DNA of 64,000 bases from the NCBI GenBank assembly GCA_039720395.1, contig CM077832.1:28941763-29005762 (forward strand), written 5' to 3'. Of this stretch, positions 1 to 12,600 are shown piece by piece. This DNA comes from Liquidambar formosana. Lineage: Eukaryota; Streptophyta; Magnoliopsida; Saxifragales; Altingiaceae. Position 1 is the first letter of the stretch; each line of letters starts with the position of its first letter. The notes under the pieces were generated by a model that ran no database searches, was not told the DNA's origin, and worked only from the letters and a program-made list of their open reading frames with translations. The translations under genes were made by a program, and so were the position numbers.

Positions 1-2061
1 TTTCTATTATTACAGATAGTTATGGTAAGCGTATTATCATAAAATCATCTTGGATTAATGATGATGATGAGATTATCACCTCTACAAATGGTTTTCTTCT
101 TGCTAAAGAAAAAGAGATCCAAAAAAAAAGAAAGAAAGGATGATGTAGTTATTGTAATCAATAGTCTTACGAAATTGCAGAGTTGTGATTGAGAAGTTTA
201 TTGTATTTTGAATGATTGCATTTAGAGAACTGTATGAATATAAAAATAAATTATATTCATAGAGAAAGATAATCAAGCTACTGATTTCTTAACTAATCTG
301 AGTATAGAATAAAGGGTAATCAAATTTGGAAATCGAATTTTCCTGAAGAAATTTTAACTATTCTTTTAGAAGATGCTATTGGTTAAGCTAGTCAAGCAAT
401 TAATTTATTATTATTATTATTTTTTTTTAAGAAAGTGAAATGATATGTTGATCTATTGCCCTGCCATATGATTTTATAATTTTCCTTTAACAAGTGAAAA
501 TTTGAAAGGCTCGTTCGGCGTTCAAATGAAAAATAAACTAATATAGTATTGAAAAACACAAATTTATCACATTGAAAGGAAAAATAAAAACGAATGGCGT
601 GACCATAATCACAAATAAAAGTAGGATATTCAAAATAATGGCATTTATTAAAATTTTAAACATTAATCTGATAGCATCAATTGTAATGACGACTTCGCAT
701 TTTTTAAACAGTTAATTTAATTGATAGATTTTTACCTTCAGCGCTATGAAAAATATACAATAATTCTTTAATGTACATTTGAATGACCAAACATGCCCTT
801 CTGAAATGATGTAGGCCAAAAAGTATCAAAGAGTTTTCGGATAGCAATGTGGCACGACTAGATAAGGGTGTGTTGTCACTGATCCTTCCGGTCTGAGCGA
901 CCATATGCAAGGAACTTTCCTACATATAGCATAAAAAAGAGAAAAAGATAGGTGTCAGAAAAGTGGAAACACATATCGAAGCTGATAAGCAGACGTACTT
1001 ATCAGCCATGCTCCGACAGCTACCTCGCACTACGCTAGACCATGACAGGTTGATTGGCAGATTAAGCGTATTAATACGAATAATTAATTAAAAATTTATA
1101 TTTATATTTAAACTGAATTAATTTAAAGGAGTGTGAATAAAGTAAGGGGAAGTAAATGCGTACGAGGAAGGAGGACGTGGCAAAATGAGAATCAAACTTT
1201 ATCTGTTATTACAGATATGCCCATCTGGTTTCAAATCTGTCCAAATTTGTCAACCTGTTCCTAGTTTCGTGAGCAAATGACATTATTACCCCACCCCTAC
1301 AACTGGCTCATTAAAAATGGATACAAAAAAAGGTCAAAGGTGCTGTTTTCTGCATTGCCTTATTTTACTTTTTATTATTTTGGAAAATCTTGTGTATTAA
1401 ATTATAGTATCTAATTGTATTTGATGTAAAATATTTTCTTTTTCTATATACCTGGTTTTTTTTTTTTTTTTTTTTTTGGGAGGTAAGGCCAAGACTGAAT
1501 CCCATGGTTTCGAAATGGAAAATTGAGATCCTTAGCCAACAAGGCTGACTGACTGGTTAGTAGCTTCCACATAATTTTTTAGAGGTCTCAAGACCTCCAC
1601 TTTTTTGTGAAATTTATGGTCATCATATAAAAAAGAATATATTTATGAAGCACTTTATTGATGGTGCAACCATTAATATCCAAATAACCAAATTAATTAT
1701 CTAGATATTGTAATCTAATTTAGTATTTGTATAATATCCTATTGTTATTATTGGGTTATCAAATTTTAGTATCAGAGCTAAGTTGCTTTTACTTATGAGA
1801 ATTTTATTTATTTTGTACTTTTTATTTGATCTGGTCTTAGATTGATTTCTCTATTTTTCGGGATACTGTTTTAGGTATTAAGACGTGTGATTGCTGTGTG
1901 GTTATCATAACAGTGTGAAAATAGTCAATCTCTATGGTTTCAGTCTCTTAAATACAAAATAAATAGATTTTTCAGAAGTAATTCTATTAGGTCTAATACT
2001 TTATCTGGTGAACCAAGTACTAGTAGTTCTGTTTCAGACTTCTCTTCAGATACGACCATTG
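1..2061. other. AT-rich spacer, no gene seen
   Basis: No coding exon, RNA gene or clear transposon terminus was recognised. The longest open frame (minus, 704-910) is 68 codons and matches nothing I know. A T-run sits near 1458-1477. The stretch has several A- and T-rich low-complexity patches typical of a plant intergenic region. Confidence 0.5.
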
Positions 2062-2064
2062 TAA

Positions 2065-3087
2065 GGCCCTGTTTGGAAAAACTGTAGCTTTTGCTTTTAG
2101 GCAAAAGTAGAAGAGAATCAAAAGTTACGAGTAGCAGAAGAGAATCGATCTCTATTTGGAAACTGTATTCAAAAGTGCTGTTAGAGCTTAAAGTGATTTT
2201 TTTGTCTGTTTGGGAAGAACATTTGCTGTAAGTTGTTATAACTCTAAATTGACTGAACTCCCTTATAATAGATTTTTTTTTTTTTTTTTTTTTTTGGGTG
2301 ACTGTATTTGGTATTAGTAGTGAATTTATTTATTTATTTAATATTAATGATTGGGGGTACCCTAGGCTGTACTCTTATCGAAATTTGAGCTCAGAATAGA
2401 GGTGAGACGTCTCATAATCACACGAACAACAAAAGCGGTGAGGCATCAAAATGATAACTTTTAGAAAACACATACAAGACTTGACCTCTCGACTAACCCC
2501 ACAAAGGTGTATTACTAGGAATTTTGCTTACATTTTTATTTTATTTTATTTTTTCCTTGCTTAAAACAAAGAAAAAAAAATGGAGCATGAATTGATATTT
2601 AAAAAAAAAATTTATTACAAATCCAAATTTTATGAAATCAATTCTTAAAAAAATTCCAACAAGTATAAATCAATGAATGTATGAAGGGAGAAAAAAAAAT
2701 TTTGAAGTTTAAATTAAGATCCCACTGGTCTAGGTTAGTTGAAGTTACCAAGATATTGATACTGATAGGAGAGAGGAGCACAACAACAGGAGAGGAGAGG
2801 ACTTGGGTTTAAGGTGAGGTTATTATCGTTTTGTTAAAAGATATGGATGAAAAAAATTGTTTCCATACTCAAGCATTAAGTATAGTCTTGGAAATATGAA
2901 AAGGTATTAAAATCCTCCGCAAAAGCTAACACCAGCTTCTGACTAAAAGCTGAGGGTAGTCTGTTTATTATAGAATCACTTTTTGAGTTTAAAAGTGATT
3001 TTGATTTAGACTACCAAACAAGACCAAAAGTGATTACAAGATTCAAAAGTGATTTTGGACCATCTAAAAGCTTAGCCAAACAGGACC
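2065..3087. mobile_element. Non-autonomous PIF/Harbinger-type (Tourist-like) element, 1023 bp
   Basis: The left end reads GGCCCTGTTTGG and the right end CCAAACAGGACC, an imperfect inverted pair. Both ends are flanked by TAA (2062-2064 and 3088-3090), the 3-bp TWA duplication typical of PIF/Harbinger elements. Subterminal blocks such as AAAAGTGATTTTG recur in both orientations. No transposase frame is visible, so it would need enzymes supplied in trans. The internal part 2330-2900 differs in texture and may be an older insertion. Confidence 0.65.
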
Positions 3088-3090
3088 TAA

Positions 3091-3842
3091 ATAGTGGTGG
3101 AGAACTTCGGTCATAACACATATAGTTTATTATGTATAGACAATAGTTCACTAGTCTCTACTCTTCAGCTCACAACTTACTTATGGGACAAAAAAACACT
3201 CCCAACTGATTTTGAAAGAAGAAATGAATGCCTCATGTCTTTTTTCTTTAACAAAAAAAAGGAAAAAAAAAATTAAAGTGCAATAATTTTTGTTTTAAAG
3301 GTCTATTTTTCAAAAAATTAGCATTTTTGGAATTTACATGACGAAATCAATCAAACAAGACCCATGATGAAGATAAAAATATGTATAAAAAATTGATGTA
3401 TAAAGAAATTTCATCGTCCAACACTATTTGATAAAATAAGCAGTTGGTAAATTGGGTTCATGGTATTTTTCGACAAACCATGAAAATATCAAGGGCTGTA
3501 GCCTGATTGACGACCACTAGCTCCCTGTCCATGAGAAGATCATTTAGTGGTTAAATCCCTGTGTCAAAATAAGCAGCTGGTGATTTGGGTGTTACTTTGA
3601 ACTTCTTGTAAAATGGCAGCAACAACTTTGCAAAATGGGAGGATTTTCTCATATATATGGTTTAATTTGCAATCTTCATTGGAAGTAATATATATAGTTA
3701 TATAGTTGGCATCAAAGCCTTAGACACCCTTATTATATACTAGATATGGGCATATGTGCGTTACATGTGAATAATATTAAAATAATAAAAGATATATGAA
3801 ATTTCATAAATTCTTAGATATATATATATATATATATATATA
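3091..3842. other. Spacer, no gene seen
   Basis: AT-rich sequence without recognisable coding potential. It ends in a (TA)n tract at about 3818-3841 that abuts the MITE at 3843. Confidence 0.4.
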
Positions 3843-4213
3843 GAGTCACCTTCTTATGAGATTAACCTAATCTAACTTTGCGTTAGGTCACCCTAAAAAA
3901 TTATACACGTGATTCATATTTTACAAAACTAACGTTTGGATTAGATAACCTTATCATGTAGGTGATGCATACCAAGAATCAAGTTGATCCAAGACTGATT
4001 ACTATTCAATCCAAAAATTATATTTTTTTATCAATGACAATCGCTCATTTTGGACATTTATAAATGATGTAGTTCTTAATCTCGGATCTACATAACCTTT
4101 ACATGAAGTAGATCTAATCCAATGGTTGGTTTTGAAAAATAAAAATCAGAGATAAAGTTTTAGAAAGTAACCTAACTGTAAAGTTAGATTATATTAACCT
4201 TATAAGAAGGGGA

Positions 4214-4216
<3 letters not shown>
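3843..4216. mobile_element. (TA)n-flanked foldback MITE, about 374 bp
   Basis: The first about 45 bases (GAGTCACCTTCTTATGAG onward) match the reverse complement of the last about 50 (GAGTCCCCTTCTTATAAG onward) with scattered mismatches. The right terminus runs into (TC)n then (TA)n up to about 4250; the left terminus abuts (TA)n. No coding capacity. Insertion into or growth of TA microsatellites at both ends resembles the Micron class of plant MITEs; family assignment is inference. Confidence 0.6.
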
Positions 4217-4250
<34 letters not shown>

Positions 4251-6565
4251 AAATTATTTGTTACTTTTTGTTGAAAACATAAATACCTGTTTGAAAGACA
4301 TGTACATATATAATATTCTTAATATGTATCCCATTTAGGTAATTAGAATTTACATTTAACACAATAGGTCAAACTTTCTTTTATGATTAGGAGTCATGAT
4401 AGGAATAGTAAGTTGGTTAGGAGATATACATAGCAGTTAAGGCTGTGTAAAATTCATGAAGTGGACGTCATTATCTTTTTTCTTTTTTTTTTTACTAAAA
4501 AATAAACATTCTTAATTGATTAAATATATGGACAAAAAAGTATTTAAAAATAAAAATAAAACTGTATTGGTTAATCAAAAGTTTTTATGAGATATAAACT
4601 TTTATATATAGTATAGATATAAATATATACATATATACTAGCAAAGAGAGAAAGACAGAGATTTATGAAAGGTCTCATCTTTGAAGGTGTAAAAATAGAC
4701 AAAGCCCATCGAACCAATCAAGTAATAAATCCAATAAATAATGAACAACCATAGCTCGCTAAAAACAATCCCATCCAAGCCTATTTCGAATTCTCTTTTT
4801 GTTGTTATAACTCTAAAAGCATAGATGAAAGTATGAAACAATTATCAATAAAGGCTAAAATTGCATAAAATAGGAATATATTTTTTTTATAGGAAAAATA
4901 ATGATAGCTTAAATAGTGAAATTTCACCGTCACATATACACAGTGAAATATTATTTTTTATTTTTATTGTTTGACAACAATGGAAATTGAGAATTTTTTA
5001 TATACGATTTTCTATTGGTTATAGGATTGTGTTTTGAAAGATTTCAAAGAGTAAATTCTAAAAATATAAAGACATGTAGATAACATGTGAGGTTAAGACA
5101 TTTTAAAGGGTGTGAAAATATAACAGAACGACCTTATATAAATCATGTGTGATGTTGTCGTGTATTTTTTTTTTTTAATTTTTAATTTTTTATGATATCA
5201 GGAGGTTTTAGATGCTTTTACAGCTGACTAATCCCTTAAGCACATACAATCTCCTCGTCCCACATGCACCGGACAATTATAGGACAAAATCTTGCCGTCC
5301 CACATACACATGCAGTCCCCCATCCCATATGTTATCGTGTATGTGAGATTCTTTATTGTGTGTTTGTATGTATTACTTCTGTGTTGGTAAAAATTATGTG
5401 AGGTTGTCGAAGGTTAATATTATCTTTTTCAAAAAAGTGGACCTTGTCCAATAAATATTGGAATCACAAGGGGGTTAATGAACATAGACTTGAACGCATT
5501 TGGGGCAACAACAAGAACAAGGGACGAAAAAGCTTGGGACTTTACACCAACTATCCAAAAAAATAAAATAAATAGAGAAATGCATAATACAAAGTCTAGT
5601 CCTCAATATACCAATATAATTTGAGCTTGAGTCTTCATAATATAGCACAACTCTTTGTCAGTAACGAAGCTTTAAGATTGTTTTGTTTTTTATTTCATGT
5701 TTTTTTGGGGTTGTCTTTTATTTGGCTTTGCGAGTTTTGACGCTACTTGATTGGGTCCCACTTGATGAGAAATGTGATGATAATTTGGAATGAAAATAAA
5801 CATATATATAGGACGGTGATCAAGTGAGCAGTGTATTGATATAAGAGGGATTGTATCTTATGCATTAGTAGAATATGAGGTATATTGGGTTTATGCATGG
5901 AATACAACTTCTAATGCATGATACTAATATAATTCAACGACTTGATTAGGACTAATGTATATATAGCCTCCCAAACTTTGAGCCTGTCCAATTCCCTTTC
6001 CTTTAATGGAGTAGAAAAGTTCTATACATAATAGATTTTTAATTTTCATTTTCCTAGCCAATTTTCTGAAATATATTTAAGTTCTAACAAAAAAATGTGA
6101 CTTAAAATCAATTAATTAATTTCATTTTTAAAAATTTTGGATTTGATCAAATTTTCTTTTTTATTGAACCTAATGAAAATAGTGCAAGAGTTTTTAAACA
6201 ATGACCGCAAACTTACAAAGTCATTGTCACAGACTTTTATTTTTTATTGAATACATGATAGTGACCACCATGGAATGTCATTTTCAATAGAGAAAAATGA
6301 GTGTTACCTGTTATGATAGCCGGTAGTTTCTTAAAGTAATATGGCTGACAATACCAGTCATGGATTGGGCAAAAGTGCACAAATGCATATTATGTTTTTT
6401 CCCCTTTCTTTTTTTTCCCCCTTGGTAGAGCACATAGCCAAAGTTTGATCAATTATCATAGTTAAAGTGAATAATTTGCTTTCCTACCAAATTGGGGGGA
6501 GGTGGTACGTGGGTATAATTAGGGCACCAACTTCTCCCTTTTTTGTTTTTTGTTTTTTGTTTTTG

Positions 6566-6609
<44 letters not shown>

Positions 6610-8660
6610 TCCTTTTCTGTATTAGGGTGAGAACTTATTGGTTTACTCCATGTGAAGGGACTATTGAAGTTTTGGCAAACCAATTTATTGTTAGATGGGG
6701 TTAATTGGATTGATCGATTAATATTGGGTGGTTTGTTCCAACTCGTTTATTATAATTGTAGTAAGTTTCAGCTCATAGTACTCCCAATGTATTAGCCACT
6801 TGGATTTTTTGATCGACTTGAGACTGAAGAATAGTTGGACCAAAGGTTTGGACACTTCGAAAATTTGAAAGTGATAGTAGAAGAAATATATTGCAAGTTT
6901 CCTACCGTGGTGCCTTATACTAACAACAATGGTTGTTGTTGTTGGTTTTTTTTTTGTTTATTTATTTATTATTGTTAAATTCCATTACATTATGTTTTTT
7001 TTTTTAGCTCGAGTATAGTTAAGTTGGTATTTTAATTTAATATACTAAGAATCTCCAAAGGGGATGCCAAATTCCACATTAGCACAAGAAACAGTTGTAA
7101 AGGCATTGTCAATCTTCAAATTTATCTCCAACAAAACTGCATTTGCTGAAATGGAATTGAAGCCCATTTCTTGATGTTAAATTTGACATCCTTCAAAGTC
7201 ATATGCCGTCTTATTTTTTGGATTATTTTATTCTAAATTTTGCCATTTTTAAGGCTTGATTCCTTCATTTTTGTATTTGACATATTGGATGAAATGGTTT
7301 ATTTTGAGTAAGTCCTTCAAATTTAGCATATTGGGTGGAATAGACAATTTTAAGTAAAGTTTCAGATTGCCATATAGACCTTCATTATGTATTTGACATA
7401 AAAAAAATTGAAATATCCATTGGAGATGTTCTTAGAGAAGTTTTGGAACTAATCTCAACCTATAGTGGTATAGCCGTACAACTTCAAATCAATGTTAATA
7501 GTTCTATTCCATCATGGCTGAAAATTGAAATATACTTACCCAAACAAAAAAAATATAAAAAAATAAAATTGAACTAGGATTGCCTTCATTTGTAATGGCT
7601 ATAATTTTGGCATGTTCAGAATCATTTTGCTCATTATTAGTAAATAACAAGTCACTCTTGTAGTCTTAGGCAACTTACCCAAAAAAAAAAAAACAAAAAA
7701 CAAAAAAACAAAAAAAGTCACTCGTGTGCAATTTAGGCAATTTGGTCATTCCATTTGATTTGATTTTTGGATACTTCTTACTTTCTTAGAATATGATTTT
7801 TGAGTTTAAGGTATTTGAGATTTTTCTTTTAGACAAAAGCTCATGACTAACATACATCTTTCATGCTTATGTTCAAATATCACAAAATAAACACAAAAAA
7901 TGATACAACGTTGGCGCTTTTACATCTTTATTTATTTATTTTTTTTATTTTCTAAATATGGGTATCTAAGGTGTACTCCCATTAAGGTTACGAGGTTGGG
8001 ACCCAAATTAATCCCATTACTCATGCGATGTATGATCTATTTATAAATCCATATATCTAATAAAAAAAGAACGAAGATTCGAATTCAAAATATTTGGAGT
8101 CTTAGATTATAATCCTTTATCATCTATATTATCTTCACAAATCTTTAAATATATGTCTAATTTGAAAACTGCATTTAAATGCATATACTTTGTGCCACTC
8201 CATCATACTAAAAAAAAGGACAAGGCTTCGAAAAGGAGAAAAACAGAAAGTCATGTGAAAGAAGGAAAATGCTTAGCAAGAATTTTTTATTTTTTATTTG
8301 GTTTACTGTTTTAGCAAGAGTTAAAAAAGGGCAAAGATGGGAAGAAGGAAAAGAGGACGAGCGGTGGGATAATTAGGTGGTTGAATTTAGTGAGGAGGGG
8401 CAAAAATGGAAATAAAAAAGGGCACAGAAGTAGTGAACTGACTGCCGACCTAATGGGGGGCTCTTTTCCCCATAAAAGGTCTGTGTGAGAGACACAATAG
8501 GACTGAAAGTATCATCAGACTCTGATAGATATATCTCTACATATCTATATCTAGAGAGAGAGAGAGTCCACTCTCTCATTTCTCATTTAAAAACAGCATC
8601 AACCATCAACTAAGTGGGTAGGCTGTAAACCCTAGACAGAAAAATCAGGTAGAGAGAGAA
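4217..8660. other. Spacer and distal promoter region upstream of the TPR4-like gene
   Basis: No coding exon recognised. It contains (TC)n at about 4217-4238, a long (TC)n at about 6571-6608, and many A/T runs. The open frames here are short and lack family similarity. The last few hundred bases, with (GA)n tracts from about 8550, probably belong to the promoter or leader of the gene beginning at 9692. Confidence 0.4.
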
Positions 8661-8672
8661 AGTCTGTACTCC

Positions 8673-9691
8673 TATTTATATATAGAGAGAGAAAAGTACA
8701 TATTTTACACAAAAATGGAGAGGATGAGAGAGAAAGTTTATATTTAGAGAGAGAGAGCACCCAGAAAGCACAAACATAGCCCTTAACCTAGTCCTAGAGA
8801 GAGAAAAAGGTATAAATAAAGACATAAAGAGAGAAAGAGAGGTTGTATAGAGTTTTTAGAAAGAAGAAAGTGGTAGAGAGAGAAACAAAAGGTTTGTTGC
8901 GGAGTTAGCCTCAAAGGAAAGAGAAGCAGCAGCAGCAGCAGCAGCCACAGCCGCAGACGACGGCAAAGAAAGAGCTTCAAAAACCCTAGCCCTAGAAATG
9001 GTTCCTGCTGCTTACCAGTAAGGCCTGTATGTTTGTGTCTAGAGGTACAAATTTGCAGATGATTTTCATGTAGTTGGATCGGAAGGGACAGCAAATGTTT
9101 ACATTTTCTGCTGATATATTGTGAAATCGATATCTACAACTTGTGGTGGTTTCATATTTTTACTGCGTATATACACATCTCGCTTTACTTTGCTGGATCC
9201 TTATGCTACTAGCTGAAAATTAGGGTTTATATAAGGGTTTTTTCGTGACAAGTCATCGGCTCAACAAGAGGTGTCAGGTTTCGCTGGGTTTGGTGTTGTT
9301 TTTTTGTTGGGTCTTTTGTTGTGCTTGTTCTAATTTTGGAACATTAGGGCTTTGTGTTGTTTTGATGAAGACATTTCTTCTACTGTTTTGAAGTTTGGAT
9401 GATTCAAGGATTGCTTCTGTAAGTTGGTTTTGGTGAATGATCTCTTTGATGAATGTTTTGAAGCAAATAGAATAGCATTTCTGTGTGTTCATACCTTCAA
9501 AAAAGAGCTGACGAAGAATTAGTTTCTGGGTATTTTCTATTTCATCATATTCTTGAAGTTATTCAAAGTTGTTGGAATTGAAGCGGCGTTCTAAAGGATT
9601 TCGGGGTAGACTTGGATTACGGTGCTTTTTGACTATTTATTTTGTTTGATACCAACATTTTGAGCTGGAGCGGTTAGGGTTACCGGGGACG
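8673..9691 (+). promoter_or_regulatory. Probable core promoter and 5' leader of the TPR4-like gene
   Basis: A TATA-like stretch (TATTTATATATA, about 8673-8684) precedes a GA-rich leader with repeated AGAGAGA blocks and a (GCA)n run near 8926-8943, both common in plant 5' leaders. A seven-codon upstream frame starts at ATG 8998 and stops at 9019-9021 (M-V-P-A-A-Y-Q). TOPLESS-family genes often carry a leader intron; a GTAAGG at 9018 could be its donor, but I could not fix an acceptor. The transcription start is not determined. Confidence 0.35.
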
Positions 9692-12600
9692 ATGTCTTCG
9701 TTAAGTAGGGAACTGGTGTTTTTAATATTACAGTTCTTGGATGAGGAGAAGTTCAAGGAAACAGTTCATAAGTAAGTTCTCTTTTTTCAGATGTTTTATC
9801 TTACCCTCTGTTTGGTTGCTGAGGAAACGTTGGAAAAGACAAGAAGCTTTACTGTTTGCTGCTGTTTTGGCTCCCAAAAAACAAAAATGAAAAATGACAT
9901 TCAGAGGAAAGAAACCTTTTTTACTAGGCTCATTTTTTATTTTTTCTCTAGGCTCAGTTGAGCGAGGCTGTATTTTCTCGGGTCAGAAATAATTAACCAC
10001 TTAAGATTTAGAGTTTTCAATTTCTTTGTCTACCTTTCCCAGTAACCAAATGGAACATTAGGAATTGAGATTAGATAGAATGCTAATGCTCTGTTTTTGT
10101 ATGTGTGTGGTTGTTTTTGGATTCATGAATTTTCAGGTTAGAACAAGAATCAGGGTTTTTCTTCAATATGAAATATTTTGAGGATCAAGTGCAGGCTGGT
10201 GAGTGGGATGAAGTTGAGCGCTATTTGTGTGGGTTCACGAAGGTCGAAGACAATCGCTACTCAATGAAGATTTTCTTCGAGATTAGGAAGCAGAAGTATT
10301 TAGAAGCTCTTGATAGGTGAGTTTTCAATTTTACTGCTGCACATCTCCAGTTTATGAACTTGCAGTGTTTAAAGGGAAAATGCTGTTCTTATCGATTGAT
10401 TAAACTGAAAGGCCATACCAATTGATGTGATGTGAGCACTTTTGAGTTAATGGGTCAGTGACTGGTCATTTTGTTTCACAATTAAAGTGAAAAGGTCCAC
10501 CCTCAAATCAAGGGGGTTACGAACTAACAGCCAAGTCCTTCCCAAACTGGAAGAGGGCAAGGGCACTTTCAAAATTGATGGCATGATGGTTGTCATTTTG
10601 TTTCGAATTTTGAGAGAGGAATGTTGAACCAAATCAGTTGGTAGAGGCTTCCAGTAAAGGTTTTAAGTTTGAATGGCATTGATCGTTTTAAAACTGTATA
10701 CATGTATGCACGTGTATGTAATTTTCCTGACTTTGATTCCAGGCAGGATCGAGCAAAGGCTGTTGAGATACTTGTGAAGGACCTTAAGGTTTTCGCCTCT
10801 TTCAATGAAGAACTTTTCAAGGAAATTACCCAGTTGCTTACTCTCGATAACTTTAGGTATGTAATTTTGATTTTTCAAATGTGATATTGTTATGATTGGC
10901 CCTAATCCATTTCTGCTGGTTTATTGTGTCATCAGGCAAAATGAGCAGCTTTCCAAATATGGAGACACAAAATCGGCTCGTAATATTATGCTTATGGAAC
11001 TTAAAAAGCTTATTGAAGCAAATCCACTGTTTCGTGACAAGCTTACATTTCCATCGTTCAAAAGTTCACGACTAAGGACCTTAATAAACCAAAGGTTGTT
11101 CCCATCAATATTCTTTGGCTTTTATTTTACCGTACCAGCTACACATCCGTGATCCGTCTGCCATTTTTTTGCACACAAAATTCTGAATGATTACTCTGTT
11201 ATTTATCTTTTTTTCTTGCCACAACTTTCAAACCACTTACAACGCCGTCAACCCTTTTCCTGTGCAAAATTCTGACCAGTTACTTTTTGCTGTTTCTTTT
11301 GCAGCACCCAAAATTCTGAATGTTAGATATAGTCTACTAGATATATTTATTAATCTTTATATTGTTTCAATCTTTCTGCCTTTTAAATTGGGTATATTAC
11401 GCGAACTCCCCTTGAGCCATAGGCCAGTTTCACAAAACCCCCCTGCACTTTAAAACTGAACAAAGAACCCCTGAATTATTAAATTATAACACTTTTCTCT
11501 ACTTGTTTGCCATTAGAAAAATTGACATGAATAGACCATTTGAGCATCCCATGATTCCATGAAACGAATTTAATGCCTAACCTAACCTTTTATAATTTGT
11601 TTGTGCACTAAATTTGACGAAAATGGACCATAAATGGAAATTAGACAGAAATAATCATTAAATTTGATGGAGGGGGCAAAGTATCACAAAATACTCCCTC
11701 CGTCACGAAGATAGCCCTCTTTGAAAAAGCACGCAGACTAAGAATATCAATTAATGCATTGATTTGTCATCCATTTAACTTTTTCTTTCCAAAAGTTCCC
11801 TTATCTACTATCAATGCATTGGTTATGTATTCAAAATAATTCTTGGACTGTTAAAGTATTTGCCTGAACTGTTATACACAAGGGTATTAACACCAATGAC
11901 AGGTTTCAAAGGAGGGACCGTCTCTTTTTGCTAGTCCACAGTGGTGTATTATGTGCAGGGGAGCAGCTGAAACAATTGACCATCTATTTTTGTATTGCCC
12001 TGTGGCTTATAAGTTATGGCAGAAATTGTTTTGTGCTGGTTCTGAGCAGTGGGTGTTGCGTGGTTGCGTTAAAAGGTTTTTTGAGATGGACTTTTGGGGA
12101 TTGGGTAAGGGCAAGAAGGCGAGAGTTCTTTGGAGCTGTGCTTTTTTGGCAGTTTTTTGGGTTATTTGGTTTGAGAGGAACGCAAGGATTTTTGAGGATA
12201 GAGAATCTCCTTTTGAAGAGTTGTGGGATAGAGTGCATTTTTTGGGATCTTTTTGGGCTTCATCTTCAAAGGAATTTGGCGATATTCCTCTTTTTTTTTA
12301 TTAAAATCTGATTGGAGAGCTGTTTGTACTTAGTATGGGTAGTTTTTTTGTGTTTCCTTTTGATTATAGTAGATATTAGTTTGTCAGTTAGATTCGGGTG
12401 GACTCCTTGTCCCCCCCTTCTTTGTATCTCTCTATTCTCTTTTTGCTTCAATAATACAAATTTGTTGCTTATCAAAAAATAAATAAAAAAATAATTCTTG
12501 GTATTATAAAGAATAATATGAGAAAGTTAAAAAAATTTATAATTTGACTTTTCAAAGTGACAAATATTTTGGGACAGCCAAAAGGGAAAAAGGGCCTATC

